From: Lachnospiraceae bacterium UBA3316
GTDB lineage: Bacteria; Bacillota; Clostridia; Lachnospirales; Lachnospiraceae
Direction of reading: 5' to 3'
NCBI GenBank assembly: GCA_002361955.1
Contig: DESK01000024.1
Coordinates: forward strand, 1 to 55,890
Length of the DNA: 55,890 nucleotides
Of this stretch, positions 8,601 through 16,528 are shown piece after piece. Position numbers and translations under genes: made by a program. Each line of letters starts with the position of its first letter. Within the stretch, counting starts at the first letter, position 1. The notes beneath the pieces are model-generated. The model did no database searches. It saw only the letters and a list, made by a program, of their open reading frames with translations, and had not been told where the DNA came from.

Positions 8601-10500
8601 CGACGGAAGGTTTACCGGAGAGATGGCGGTGGACGGCGTGGTGAGTAAGGAATCCCGCGTATCCTTCGCAAAGACGTCGGATGAACAGTGGCTGTGCGTT
8701 GACCTGGGAGAGAGCTATGTGATTTCCGAGGTGGCAGTCAACTTTGAGTCTTCTGTCGGCAAGTATGAGATTCAGATCTCTGAGGACGGAGAAAACTTTG
8801 AGACCGTGTACACGAAAAATGAGGCCACCGTCCAGGGAGCTACCCCGGCGCTGGAGACGATTGTCCTGGAGCCCGTGGAGGCCCGCTATGTGAAATACGT
8901 GCAGAAGGAGCGCTGGAAACACACAGGAAACGGCCAGTGGTACAGCGGAAGCATCTATGAGTTTGAAGTGTACGCTCCCTTAGAGTATGTGCCCGCGCCC
9001 TCCAAGGATGCCCTTGTGGCCGTAGAGCCCAACAGCCAGGGTGCGAACTCTGCCAGCAGGCAGATCGGAACTTCCGCCTTAAATAAGGTAACCGTGGAAT
9101 TTGATATGTATACCTCCCTGGATCCGGCGCAGACAAACACGGCGGTGGGCCTGGGAAGCGCAGATTCGGCGTATACGTCCTACGGGCAGGTGCCTGTGAT
9201 CATCAGGATGTACAGTGACGGATGCTTTGGCGCTTACGATAAGAAGGCCGGAGGGTACGTGCAGAGCCGTGTGCCGTACACCCAGAATGAAAAATATCAT
9301 GTGCGCATTGTGGTGGATATGAGTAAGAAAACGTATGATGTGTATGTGACCGGGCCGGACAAACAGGAAGCAGTCGTGGCGAAGGGCTTCGGCTTCCGGG
9401 CAGCGGCACCGGAAAATATCGGAAAGATTTATCTGTTTAATAACCAGCAGCCTGCGGGCAGCTATTGGCTGGAGAAGATTGCCCTGACAGAGAAGCAGGT
9501 GGAAGATAAGTCAGCCCTGGAAAAGCTGGCGGCTGCCGCGGAGGCTCTGGATGAGGCGGATTACACCCCGAGGAGCTGGGCGGTTCTGCAGGAGGCTCTG
9601 GAGTCCGCCAAGGCTGTGATCGCCAATGACGACGCGTCCAGGGAAGAAATTGACAGGGCTGTGGAAGAGCTGAACGGGGCCTGCGACGCCCTGGAGGGCA
9701 GAGCACAGACCACCCAGCTTGAGATGGCTATCCAGGAAGCAAAGGATATCCTGGCTCTCGGGGCCAATTATCAGGAGACGGAAGCCCTCCGGGCGGCTGT
9801 GGAAGAGGCAGAGCGTATCCTGGCGGATAAGAACGCCAGCCAGGAGGCTGTGGACCAGGCAGCCCTCCACGTTCTGGAAGAGCTGTCCCGCATGGCGAAA
9901 ACGGCGGATATTCTTTCCCTGGAGAGCATGATGGCGGCAGCAAAGGAGCTGCTTGCAGGCGCGTACACGGAGGACAGCCTGGAGGCCCTGCGGGAGGCCA
10001 TCCAAAGGGCGGAAGAAGTGATCGTTGATCAGAACCGGGCAGACGGGGATATTGCCGAGGCCTATGAGGGACTGGTGGATGCGGTGATGCAGCTGGAGAA
10101 AAAAGGAAACAAGGCGGCCCTGGCGGCTATGATCGCGAGGGCGGAGATCGTGCTGGCAGAGCAGGGACGGTATGCAGAAGCTACGCTCCGGGGGCTGGAA
10201 GAAGCCCTGGCGTCAGCCAAAGCCGTCCATGAGCAGGAGGACGCTTTGCAAAGCGCTATCGACGACGAGGTAAGGTCGCTGACATCTAAGCTGGCAGAGG
10301 CGCGGCTTAAAGGGGATGTAAACGGCGACGGCACAGTGACTACCAGTGACTGTGCGGCTCTGCTGGCGGCCAGCGCAGAGCTGACTGCCCTTGGGAATAC
10401 GGAAGCCGCGGCAGCGGATGTAAACGGTGACGGCACAGCCGACACGACGGACGCGGCTCTGATCCTGCAGTATGCAGGAGAGAGGATTTCCGCGTTCTGA
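5674..10500 (+). CDS. Secreted multidomain GH20 hexosaminidase/lacto-N-biosidase-like enzyme with dockerin
   Basis: A 1608-residue extracellular enzyme. A signal peptide (about 1-30, ending near VSAAGG) is followed by an F5/8 type C (CBM32-like) domain at about 38-180. A GH20 N-terminal and catalytic region spans about 290-745; HIGTDEYD holds the expected Asp569-Glu570 pair. A LamG-like lectin domain (about 773-953), a second F5/8 C domain (about 958-1105), another lectin-like domain (about 1109-1276) and four or so FIVAR helical repeats (about 1280-1543) follow. The C-terminus is a type I dockerin (about 1546-1608) with two calcium loops, DVNGDGTVTTSD and DVNGDGTADTTD. The ATG at 5674 has AAGGAG 8 nt upstream; a GTG at 5665 is less likely. 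Targets are probably N-acetylhexosamine-capped mucin or milk-type glycans. The dockerin should bind a cohesin on another protein; none is encoded in this window. Confidence 0.9.
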   Translation: MRRLKRAVIGAAVMLLTLPLCSLGEVSAAGGVKLLNLALNKPATESSVYPGSGKDATKAVDGIVSADSRWSTKRLGTGTPAEQWDENVEQWMTVDLGQEYGITQVNINWEAACATKYTLQGSLDGQEFFDVVDGGASQAGEQQLTDFEKFTARYIRVLCREAKTAKYGYSIYELEVYSEDVIDDSYQPTAADVIAEVENEAPVLAEDGKSLILPEMPEGYAIELYGTDNAQIVSKDNKVCQPLVDMPVNVMYKVTNLQDAEDTAESTVDALLTVPGKYTAQASDNEKPNVVPGLREWKGQEGSFRLTENSRIVYGEESQREAAEMLRSYLEDMLGIEAAIVQGEPQTGDIALENAYTQEELGPEGYYLEIGDVVKISAPTKQGLIYGGASITQILSQSDDLSAPRGLARDYPQYEVRAGMIDVGRMYIPLEYLKEITIYMSYYKMNEAHIHINDYWGQSGYSAFRLESEVYPSIVAKDGYYTKDAYRQYQKDMKAYGIDVITEIDTPYHAEAFRDIPGVVMWPGQAGRLDIRTEEAFNANAKILENLLDEYLDGEDPVIQSKYFHIGTDEYDKSAGEQMRKWTDHFAKYVNAKGYQSRAWASLGKNGFNGTTPVTNEIVMNLWAPYWADVHETYEAGYDVINTYGGWLYIVPAGNAGYPDRYDMKRLYEQFEVNNFKSGRNPSGEAIMPVAHPQTKGAEFALWNDMTSFRTGFSWFDIFDRVKDAVSLVSEKTWYGEDHNGQTYAEFRSRVDAVQDKAPNTNPGRVVKSATEQIAGYTFEEDGTAVKDGSANGYDGVLVNARAADGAVAFDGTGYLSMPVASIGYPYTVLMNLTLDEVREGATLFQGAEGSFYIDGEGKFAYSRDQYSFTFNYQPEAGKDMALALACDNKDLTLFVNGRKIGTGKLTNTTIAGKAQQSSTFVLPTEKIFENTKGTLKDLVVYNRVLSSEEIFDLLGFRRENLALNKPVQVSALEVSDGRFTGEMAVDGVVSKESRVSFAKTSDEQWLCVDLGESYVISEVAVNFESSVGKYEIQISEDGENFETVYTKNEATVQGATPALETIVLEPVEARYVKYVQKERWKHTGNGQWYSGSIYEFEVYAPLEYVPAPSKDALVAVEPNSQGANSASRQIGTSALNKVTVEFDMYTSLDPAQTNTAVGLGSADSAYTSYGQVPVIIRMYSDGCFGAYDKKAGGYVQSRVPYTQNEKYHVRIVVDMSKKTYDVYVTGPDKQEAVVAKGFGFRAAAPENIGKIYLFNNQQPAGSYWLEKIALTEKQVEDKSALEKLAAAAEALDEADYTPRSWAVLQEALESAKAVIANDDASREEIDRAVEELNGACDALEGRAQTTQLEMAIQEAKDILALGANYQETEALRAAVEEAERILADKNASQEAVDQAALHVLEELSRMAKTADILSLESMMAAAKELLAGAYTEDSLEALREAIQRAEEVIVDQNRADGDIAEAYEGLVDAVMQLEKKGNKAALAAMIARAEIVLAEQGRYAEATLRGLEEALASAKAVHEQEDALQSAIDDEVRSLTSKLAEARLKGDVNGDGTVTTSDCAALLAASAELTALGNTEAAAADVNGDGTADTTDAALILQYAGERISAF

Positions 10501-10517
10501 CAGGAAGAAAGTTAAAA

Positions 10518-10560
10518 AGGGGCTGTCGCACTAAATAAATAGTGCGGCAGCACTTTTTTG
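10518..10560 (+). terminator. Terminator after GH20, possibly formed by an IS end
   Basis: GCTGTCGCACTA (10522-10533) pairs with TAGTGCGGCAGC (10540-10551), followed by TTTTTT. The GGGGCTGTCGCA start resembles terminal repeats of IS1182-family elements, and an IS1182-like fragment follows, so the hairpin may have come with the IS. Confidence 0.8.
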
Positions 10561-10569
10561 CGAAAAATA

Positions 10570-10599
10570 AGAGCCAGCCCTTTTACAGACCTGGCTCTT
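10570..10599 (+). repeat. Inverted repeat inside the IS-derived region
   Basis: AGAGCCAG at 10570-10577 pairs with CTGGCTCT at 10592-10599. It lies between the IS-like end and the transposase fragment. There is no T-run, so it is not called a terminator. Confidence 0.4.
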
Positions 10600-10615
10600 G
10601 GTGTAAAATTTATTT

Positions 10616-10812
10616 ATGCGACTAAATAAAATATTACAAAAAGATGATACACTATCTTCGCTATACTATTAAATCAAACTTCCGCTGGATGTGGAAATTT
10701 TGATCCCATCAGATGATCCGGTGCGCCTGCTGAGTGCTTTTGTGGAGGGAATGGAACTCAGCGATCTCGATCAAACTTATGGAAAGATAAAGAAAAATCA
10801 GGCGATACCAAG
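10616..10812 (+). pseudogene. IS1182-family transposase, 5' fragment with internal stop
   Basis: Reading from ATG 10616 gives an N-terminus ending at an in-frame TAA after about 18 codons. The same frame then continues with PSDDPVRLLSAFVEGMELSD and KIKKNQA, which matches the start of IS1182-type DDE transposases. Similarity ends near 10812 and no catalytic domain is present. It is a dead remnant, truncated at the 3' side and carrying a nonsense mutation. The sequence from about 10813 to 10896 is not recognised. Confidence 0.75.
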
Positions 10813-10896
10813 TTTTTGCGGGTGCGCCTTGCGGAGCAGCAGGTGCTTCGATCTGCCCTGATTAGTCACGGAAACTCTGTTTGTTGTTTTGCGTAC

Positions 10897-10938
10897 AAAA
10901 AAACCGGAAACATTGACGACGCAATGTCTCCGGTTTGC
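10897..10938 (-). terminator. Terminator of tRNA-Gly (minus strand)
   Basis: AACCGGAAACATTG (10902-10915) pairs with CAATGTCTCCGGTT (10922-10935). The A-run at 10897-10903 becomes the U-tract of the minus-strand transcript. Confidence 0.85.
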
Positions 10939-10942
10939 CAAA

Positions 10943-11013
10943 AGCAGATAGCGGGAATCGAACCCGTCTCTCCAGCTTGGGAAGCTAGCGTTCTACCGAT
11001 GAACTATATCTGC
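10943..11013 (-). tRNA. tRNA-Gly(CCC)
   Basis: On the minus strand the sequence folds as a full cloverleaf. The acceptor stem is GCAGATA with TATCTGC and the D-arm is GTTC/GAAC. The anticodon stem is CTAGC/GCTGG with loop TTCCCAA, anticodon CCC. The T-arm has loop TTCGATT. The discriminator is T and no CCA is encoded. It has its own promoter and terminator. Confidence 0.9.
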
Positions 11014-11035
11014 ACAGTTTTCTTCACTGGGCTAT

Positions 11036-11064
11036 ATTATAAACCACAAGCAGCAAATTGGCAA
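11036..11064 (-). promoter_or_regulatory. Promoter of tRNA-Gly
   Basis: On the minus strand: TTGCCA (11059-11064), 17-nt spacer, TATAAT (11036-11041). Confidence 0.8.
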
Positions 11065-11127
11065 GTACCTTTTTCAAATATTTTGCTTCAGCCTTCACAA
11101 AAGCTTTAGAAAAGTTAAAAAAACCTC

Positions 11128-11156
11128 TTGACGAATTTTGAAAGCAGTGCTATAAT
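11128..11156 (+). promoter_or_regulatory. Promoter of tRNA-Leu
   Basis: TTGACG at 11128-11133, 17-nt spacer, TATAAT at 11151-11156, 40 nt before the tRNA. Confidence 0.85.
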
Positions 11157-11196
11157 TCTTGATGTTGCAGATGATGCAACGGTTCCGTAAGGAAAT

Positions 11197-11280
11197 GCGG
11201 GAGTGCTGGAATTGGCAGACAGGCTAGACTAAGGATCTAGTGATGGCAACGTCGTGTGGGTTCAAGTCCCATCTCCCGCA
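11197..11280 (+). tRNA. tRNA-Leu(AAG)
   Basis: An 84-nt class II tRNA. The acceptor stem is GCGGGAG with TCTCCCGC. The anticodon stem is CTAGA/TCTAG with loop CTAAGGA, which puts A34-A35-G36 as the anticodon. A long variable arm and a T-arm with loop TTCAAGT follow, then discriminator A. No CCA is encoded. A terminator follows directly. Confidence 0.92.
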
Positions 11281-11286
11281 GGCAGG

Positions 11287-11323
11287 AAAGGTTCTGTATT
11301 TGAAGAGATACAGAACCTTTTTT
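11287..11323 (+). terminator. Terminator of tRNA-Leu
   Basis: AAAGGTTCTGTAT (11287-11299) pairs with ATACAGAACCTTT (11308-11320), followed by T residues. Confidence 0.9.
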
Positions 11324-11392
11324 CGTGATACAGAAAAGTTTATTCTGCTGTTAATTCTGTTTCGTTTAAAGAGGTTTCAAAAGGTTTCAGTG

Positions 11393-11421
11393 TTGCAAAT
11401 GGAAGTTCCCGATGTTATACT
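11393..11421 (+). promoter_or_regulatory. Promoter of the apt operon
   Basis: TTGCAA at 11393-11398, 17-nt spacer, TATACT at 11416-11421, about 50 nt before the apt start. Confidence 0.75.
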
Positions 11422-11471
11422 AATCCGTGAAAAAAACTGCCGCAGGCACGGTAAGGATGGAGGATGAGAGG

Positions 11472-11996
11472 ATGAAAAAAATAGAAGATTATGTGACAAG
11501 TATAACTGATTTCCCGGAGCCGGGGATTATTTTCAGGGATGTGACCAGTGTGCTGCAGGATCCGGAGGGACTGTCGCTGGCAATTGACTCCATGAAGGAG
11601 CTGGTGGGGAACACAGAGTTTGACCTGATCGCCGGTACCGAGTCCAGAGGATTCATTTTTGGCGTGCCTATCGCTTACAGCCTGCACAAGGCCTTTATCC
11701 CTGTGAGAAAGAAGGGGAAGCTTCCCAGGGAGACGGTTTCTGCCAGCTATGACCTGGAGTATGGCAGCGCTGAGATTGAGATGCACAGAGATTCCGTGAA
11801 GCCGGGGCAGAAGGTGATCATCGTGGATGACCTGATCGCCACGGGAGGAACTGTGGAAGCGACGGTGAACATGATTGAGTCCCTGGGCGGGGAAGTGGTG
11901 AAAATCATTTTTCTGATGGAGCTTGCGGGGCTTAAGGGACGTGAGAAGCTGAAAGGGTACGATGTGGAATCTGTTATTTGCTATGAGGGAAAATAG
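11472..11996 (+). CDS. apt: Adenine phosphoribosyltransferase
   Basis: A 174-residue purine salvage enzyme making AMP from adenine and PRPP in the cytoplasm. The PRPP-binding motif is VIIVDDLIATGGT, and FPEPGIIFRDVTSVL and AGTESRGFIFG are family motifs. Length is standard. The start at 11472 has GGAGG at 11459-11463; upstream in-frame starts at 11427 and 11457 lack good spacing. It heads the cluster with rel, as is common in Firmicutes. Salvage of adenine and (p)ppGpp metabolism both bear on purine nucleotide levels. Confidence 0.95.
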   Translation: MKKIEDYVTSITDFPEPGIIFRDVTSVLQDPEGLSLAIDSMKELVGNTEFDLIAGTESRGFIFGVPIAYSLHKAFIPVRKKGKLPRETVSASYDLEYGSAEIEMHRDSVKPGQKVIIVDDLIATGGTVEATVNMIESLGGEVVKIIFLMELAGLKGREKLKGYDVESVICYEGK

Positions 11997-12032
11997 TTAT
12001 CGTTTGTTAGTATGATACAGGAGTGTACCATT

Positions 12033-12062
12033 GCACCGCCGGGGCGGTGTAAAACAGTTTTT
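12033..12062 (+). terminator. Weak terminator or attenuator between apt and rel
   Basis: CACCGCC (12034-12040) pairs with GGCGGTG (12043-12049), but the loop is only 2 nt. The T-run (12058-12062) is delayed by about 8 nt, so termination is probably partial. Confidence 0.45.
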
Positions 12063-12095
12063 GCATGGTAAATAAGAAAAGACGGTGAAGAATGT

Positions 12096-14396
12096 ATGCC
12101 AATGAGAGAGAAGACGGCCAGTGAGAAAAAAGAAGAAATTAAAAAGGCGGATGCCAGCGTAAAAAATATGGCTGATTTTACCAGCCCGGAGGTGCTGCAC
12201 CAGGAGTTGCTTGCCAGTATCAAGAAATATCACCCGTCGGCGGACATTTCTATGGTGGAGAAGGCGTATAAGATCGCGTATGACGCCCATGAGGGGCAGA
12301 ATAGAAAATCTGGGGAACCTTATATCATCCATCCCCTGTGTGTGGCGATCATCCTGGCAGATCTGGAGCTGGACAAGGAGACGATCGTAGCAGGGCTTTT
12401 GCACGATGTGGTGGAGGACACGGTGATGACCTCCGAGGAGATTACCCAGGAGTTCGGAGCCGAGGTGGCTCTTCTGGTGGACGGCGTCACAAAGCTGGGC
12501 CAGTTAAGCTATTCCTCCGACAAGGTGGAGGTGCAGGCGGAGAACCTGCGGAAAATGTTCCTGGCCATGGCCAAGGATATTAGAGTGATTTTGATCAAGC
12601 TTGCCGACAGGCTCCACAATATGCGTACCTTAAAATACATGAGCCCGGAGAAGCAAAAAGAGAAGGCCAGGGAGACCATGGACATCTACGCGCCCATTGC
12701 CCAGAGGCTCGGTATTTCCAAGATCAAGGTGGAGCTGGACGATCTGTCCTTAAAGTACCTGGAGCCGGAGGTTTATTATGATCTGGTGGAGAAGATCGCC
12801 CTGCGGAAAAGCGCCAGGGAGGAATTTGTCCAGGGGATTGTGGACGAGGTGAGCGTCCATATCGAGAAGGCGGGAATCAAGGCCCAGATCTACGGAAGAG
12901 TCAAGCACTTTTTCAGTATTTATAAAAAGATGGTCAACCAGGACAAGACGCTGGATCAGATTTATGACCTGTTCGCCGTGCGTATCGTTGTGGACAGTGT
13001 GAAGGACTGCTACGGAGCCCTGGGAGTCATTCATGAGATGTATAAGCCCATTCCGGGGCGTTTCAAGGATTATATCGCTATGCCCAAACAGAATATGTAC
13101 CAGTCCCTGCACACGACGCTGATCGGGCCAAAGGGCCAGCCCTTTGAGATCCAGATCCGTACCTTTGAGATGCACAGGACGGCGGAATACGGTATCGCGG
13201 CCCACTGGAAATATAAGGAGAGCTCTGACGGGAAGAAACCGCTGGCACAGCAGGAGGAGGAAAAGCTGAGCTGGCTGCGCCAGATTCTGGAGTGGCAGCG
13301 GGATATGTCGGACAACAAAGAATTTTTGAGCCTGCTGAAAAGCGACCTGGATCTGTTCGCGGAGAATGTATACTGCTTTACGCCGGCCGGCGATGTGAAG
13401 AATCTGCCGAACGGCTCCACGCCCATCGACTTTGCCTACAGCATCCACTCAGCCGTGGGAAACAAGATGATCGGGGCCAGGGTGAACGGAAAGCTGGTGA
13501 ACATCGACTATGTGATCCAGAACGGAGACAGGATCGAGGTGCTGACCTCCCAGAATTCCAAGGGACCCAGCCGGGACTGGCTAAATATTGTAAAGAGCAC
13601 CCAGGCGAAAAACAAGATCAACCAGTGGTTTAAGGCAGAACGGAAAGAGGATAATATCGTCCGGGGCAAGGAGCTGCTGTCCTCCTACTGTAAATCCAAG
13701 GGAATCGTTTTAAGCAACCTGTTAAAGCCGGCCTATATGGAAAGCATCATGCGCAAGTATGGCTTCCGCGACTGGGAGTCTACGCTGGCGGCCATCGGCC
13801 ATGGGGGACTTAAGGAAGGGCAGGTGGTGAACCGCCTGCAGGAGGAGTACGATAAGGCCCATAAGAAGGCCCTCACCGATGAGGATATCCTGGAGGCCGC
13901 GGAGTCCAAAGAGAAAATGCGGGTGGCCAAGTCTAAGAGCGGCATCGTGGTAAAGGGAATCCATGACGTGGCCGTGCGCTTTTCGAAATGCTGTTCGCCC
14001 ATTCCCGGGGATGAGATCGTGGGATTTGTGACCAGGGGGCGCGGCGTGTCCATTCACAGGACGGACTGTGTCAATGTAATCAACCTGCCGGAGGTGGAGC
14101 GTGTGCGCCTCATCGACGCGGAGTGGCAGGGGCCTGTTTCCGGCAAGGGGAACGAGCTCTACACGGCGGAGATCAAGATCTTTGGCTATAACAGGACCGG
14201 GCTTTTGGTGGATATCACAAAGATCTTTACGGAGAGGAAGATCGACGTCACCAGCGTGAACAGCCGTACCAGCAAGCAGGGCATGGCGACCCTGAGCATG
14301 ACCTTTGACGTGCCAAGCAGAGAAGAGCTGAACCGCCTGATCGAAAAGATCCGGCAGGTGGAGAGCGTCATCGATATAGAGCGTACGACAGGCTGA
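12096..14396 (+). CDS. relA: Bifunctional (p)ppGpp synthetase/hydrolase (Rel)
   Basis: A 766-residue long RelA/SpoT homologue controlling the stringent response. An HD hydrolase domain (about 45-200) has His103-Asp104 in LLHDVVEDT and a second cluster in KLADRLHNMRTL. The synthetase domain (about 240-370) includes GRVKHFFSIYKKM and YQSLHTT. Then come a TGS domain (about 420-480, FTPAGDVKNLPNGSTPIDFA), a zinc-finger/helical region with CCSPIPGDEIVGF, and a C-terminal ACT domain. Intact motifs in both active sites suggest it can make and degrade (p)ppGpp. The ribosome binding site is weak; ATG at 12102 is an alternative start. Confidence 0.95.
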   Translation: MPMREKTASEKKEEIKKADASVKNMADFTSPEVLHQELLASIKKYHPSADISMVEKAYKIAYDAHEGQNRKSGEPYIIHPLCVAIILADLELDKETIVAGLLHDVVEDTVMTSEEITQEFGAEVALLVDGVTKLGQLSYSSDKVEVQAENLRKMFLAMAKDIRVILIKLADRLHNMRTLKYMSPEKQKEKARETMDIYAPIAQRLGISKIKVELDDLSLKYLEPEVYYDLVEKIALRKSAREEFVQGIVDEVSVHIEKAGIKAQIYGRVKHFFSIYKKMVNQDKTLDQIYDLFAVRIVVDSVKDCYGALGVIHEMYKPIPGRFKDYIAMPKQNMYQSLHTTLIGPKGQPFEIQIRTFEMHRTAEYGIAAHWKYKESSDGKKPLAQQEEEKLSWLRQILEWQRDMSDNKEFLSLLKSDLDLFAENVYCFTPAGDVKNLPNGSTPIDFAYSIHSAVGNKMIGARVNGKLVNIDYVIQNGDRIEVLTSQNSKGPSRDWLNIVKSTQAKNKINQWFKAERKEDNIVRGKELLSSYCKSKGIVLSNLLKPAYMESIMRKYGFRDWESTLAAIGHGGLKEGQVVNRLQEEYDKAHKKALTDEDILEAAESKEKMRVAKSKSGIVVKGIHDVAVRFSKCCSPIPGDEIVGFVTRGRGVSIHRTDCVNVINLPEVERVRLIDAEWQGPVSGKGNELYTAEIKIFGYNRTGLLVDITKIFTERKIDVTSVNSRTSKQGMATLSMTFDVPSREELNRLIEKIRQVESVIDIERTTG

Positions 14397-14435
14397 CGGG
14401 GGTCTTTGGAAAATCCGGCGGAATAGGAGAGAATA

Positions 14436-15065
14436 ATGGAGAAACTGAAAATAGAGAAGCTGGTGCTGGGAATGGTGCAGACGAATGTGTACCTGGCCGT
14501 GAACCAGGAGACGAAGGAGGCGATTCTCATAGATCCGGCGGCCGAGGCGGCGTCCATCGCCCGGCTGCTGGAGGAAAGAGGATATCACCCTGCGGGGATT
14601 CTGCTGACCCACGGACATTTTGACCACATCGGCGCAGCGGAGGAGCTGGCAGCCCGCTTCGGTCTGAAGATCGGGGCGGGAAGCCTGGAGACAGGGGTGC
14701 TGGGGGATTCTGTGAAGAATCTCTCCGCCATGTACGGCAGGCCCTTTACGGTAAAGGCCGACTGCCTGTATAAAGACGGAGACGACTTTGAGATGGCGGG
14801 ATTTTCCATCCGGGTGTTCCATACGCCGGGGCACACCGAGGGAGGCGTATGCTACTATTTGCCCGGGGAGGCAGCGCTGTTTTCCGGGGATACGCTGTTT
14901 AACGGCAGCGTGGGCCGGACGGATTTCCCCACAGGCAGCATGTCTGTGCTGGTGCGCTCCGTGAGGAAGATTACCGGGAGCCTGCCGGGAGATACCGCGG
15001 TGTATCCCGGCCATGGGCCGGATACGACCATCGCCTATGAAAAGGAGTGTAATCCCTTCTTATGA
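14436..15065 (+). CDS. MBL-fold metallo-hydrolase (glyoxalase II-like)
   Basis: A 209-residue metallo-beta-lactamase-fold hydrolase. The metal motif THGHFDH is followed by HTPGHTEGG, FSGDTLF and a C-terminal PGHGPDT, which together bind two metal ions. Its length and layout match short YcbL/glyoxalase II-like enzymes that act on thioesters, but the physiological substrate is unknown. It overlaps the hemZ start by 4 nt (ATGA), so translation is coupled. The conserved place between rel and hemZ is typical for Lachnospiraceae. Confidence 0.9.
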   Translation: MEKLKIEKLVLGMVQTNVYLAVNQETKEAILIDPAAEAASIARLLEERGYHPAGILLTHGHFDHIGAAEELAARFGLKIGAGSLETGVLGDSVKNLSAMYGRPFTVKADCLYKDGDDFEMAGFSIRVFHTPGHTEGGVCYYLPGEAALFSGDTLFNGSVGRTDFPTGSMSVLVRSVRKITGSLPGDTAVYPGHGPDTTIAYEKECNPFL

Positions 15066-16528
15066 TACCAGTAAAACTGAACAAACGTGATTTTGAATAT
15101 GATATCCATTCCCTGGTGAGAGCCTTTTACCCGGGAGTGGAGGTGCCCGTCTGGGCGGAGGGAGAAGAGAGGCCGGGGGAGGGCGAAGAACTGGAAATCT
15201 TTGTCTTCTATGAGCCCCATGCCATCCGCGTCCGTCTGGAGAACGGAAAAGGACTCCTGTTCGCGGAGAGAGCGCGCGCCGTGGAGGAGGGGGAGGAGCG
15301 GAAGCAGAGAAAGAACTGCCTGAAGGCTCTGCTCTACGAGATGTTGTCTGCCCACACAGGACAGGCGCTGCCCTGGGGAAACCTGACGGGGATCCGCCCT
15401 ACAAAGATACCCATGGCCCTTCTGGAGGAAGGATGGAAAAATGCGGACATCGCGGCCTATATGCGGGATACGTATTATACAAGCAAAGAGAAGACAGCGC
15501 TGGCCATCGCCATTGCCAACAGGGAGCGCCACATTTTGCAGAATATCCATTATGAGAATGGATACAGCCTGTATATCGGGATTCCTTTCTGCCCGAGCAT
15601 CTGCCTTTACTGCTCCTTCAGCTCCAGCCCCATCGGTGTCTGGAAGGATCAGGTGGACAGTTACCTGGACGCCCTGTGCCGGGAGATCGCTTTTGGGGCG
15701 GAAGCCTACAAAGACAAGATTTTAGATACCCTCTATATAGGGGGCGGTACGCCCACCACCCTGTCGCCGGAACAGATGGATCGGCTGCTGACGGAGGTGG
15801 AACGGCAGTTTGATTTATCCTACCTGCAGGAGTTTACAGTGGAAGCCGGGAGGCCGGACAGCATCACCGAGGAGAAGTTGGCTGTGCTGAAGGCCCACCG
15901 GGTGAGCCGCATTTCCATCAACCCTCAGACCATGAACCAGGAGACTCTGGATTTTATCGGACGCCGCCATACCGTGGAGGAGACGGCAGAGGCATTTTGC
16001 CTGGCCAGGAGGCTCGGCTTCGACAATATCAATATGGATCTGATCGTGGGCCTTCCGGGAGAGGAGCTGCCCCAGGTGGAGCATACCATGAAGACGGTGA
16101 CGGCCCTTGCGCCGGACAGTATCACGGTTCATTCTCTGGCGGTGAAGCGGGCGGCAAGACTTCATATGTTCCGGGATCAATACAAGGAACTGACCTTTAC
16201 GAACAACCAGCAGATCATGGATATGGCCGCCGTCTATGCCAGGGAGTCGGGGCTCTTTCCCTACTACCTGTACCGCCAGAAAAATATGGCGGGAAATCTG
16301 GAGAATGTGGGCTATGCCTCAGAGGGGAAAGAGGGGATCTACAATATCCTGATTATGGAGGAGAAGCAGTCGATTCTGGCCTTGGGGGCCGGAGCCTCCA
16401 CGAAGGTGGTGCAGCCCTCAGGCCGCATTGACCGCATTGAAAATGTGAAAGACATCAAGAGTTATATCGAGCGTATTGATGAGATGATCGAGCGCAAGAA
16501 GCAGGGATTTAGGAAGTATGGAAAATGA
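15062..16528 (+). CDS. hemZ: HemZ-type radical SAM coproporphyrinogen dehydrogenase
   Basis: A 488-residue radical SAM protein. An N-terminal extension of about 160 residues, with GIRPTKIPMAL, precedes the core. The 4Fe-4S motif CPSICLYC has Cys177, Cys181 and Cys184. The conserved YIGGGTPT and the C-terminal HemN-like region with YRQKNMAGNLENVGY follow. HemZ is annotated as an oxygen-independent coproporphyrinogen III oxidase, but many clostridial members lack a full heme pathway. The true reaction is therefore uncertain, and no other heme gene is in the window. The nearest ribosome binding site is 14 nt away, so translation probably depends on coupling to the upstream gene. Confidence 0.88.
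   Translation: MIPVKLNKRDFEYDIHSLVRAFYPGVEVPVWAEGEERPGEGEELEIFVFYEPHAIRVRLENGKGLLFAERARAVEEGEERKQRKNCLKALLYEMLSAHTGQALPWGNLTGIRPTKIPMALLEEGWKNADIAAYMRDTYYTSKEKTALAIAIANRERHILQNIHYENGYSLYIGIPFCPSICLYCSFSSSPIGVWKDQVDSYLDALCREIAFGAEAYKDKILDTLYIGGGTPTTLSPEQMDRLLTEVERQFDLSYLQEFTVEAGRPDSITEEKLAVLKAHRVSRISINPQTMNQETLDFIGRRHTVEETAEAFCLARRLGFDNINMDLIVGLPGEELPQVEHTMKTVTALAPDSITVHSLAVKRAARLHMFRDQYKELTFTNNQQIMDMAAVYARESGLFPYYLYRQKNMAGNLENVGYASEGKEGIYNILIMEEKQSILALGAGASTKVVQPSGRIDRIENVKDIKSYIERIDEMIERKKQGFRKYGK

Noticed and set aside
10813..11109. 97-codon plus-strand frame across the tRNA-Gly gene
   Set aside because: It runs through a minus-strand tRNA and its terminator and has no ribosome binding site.
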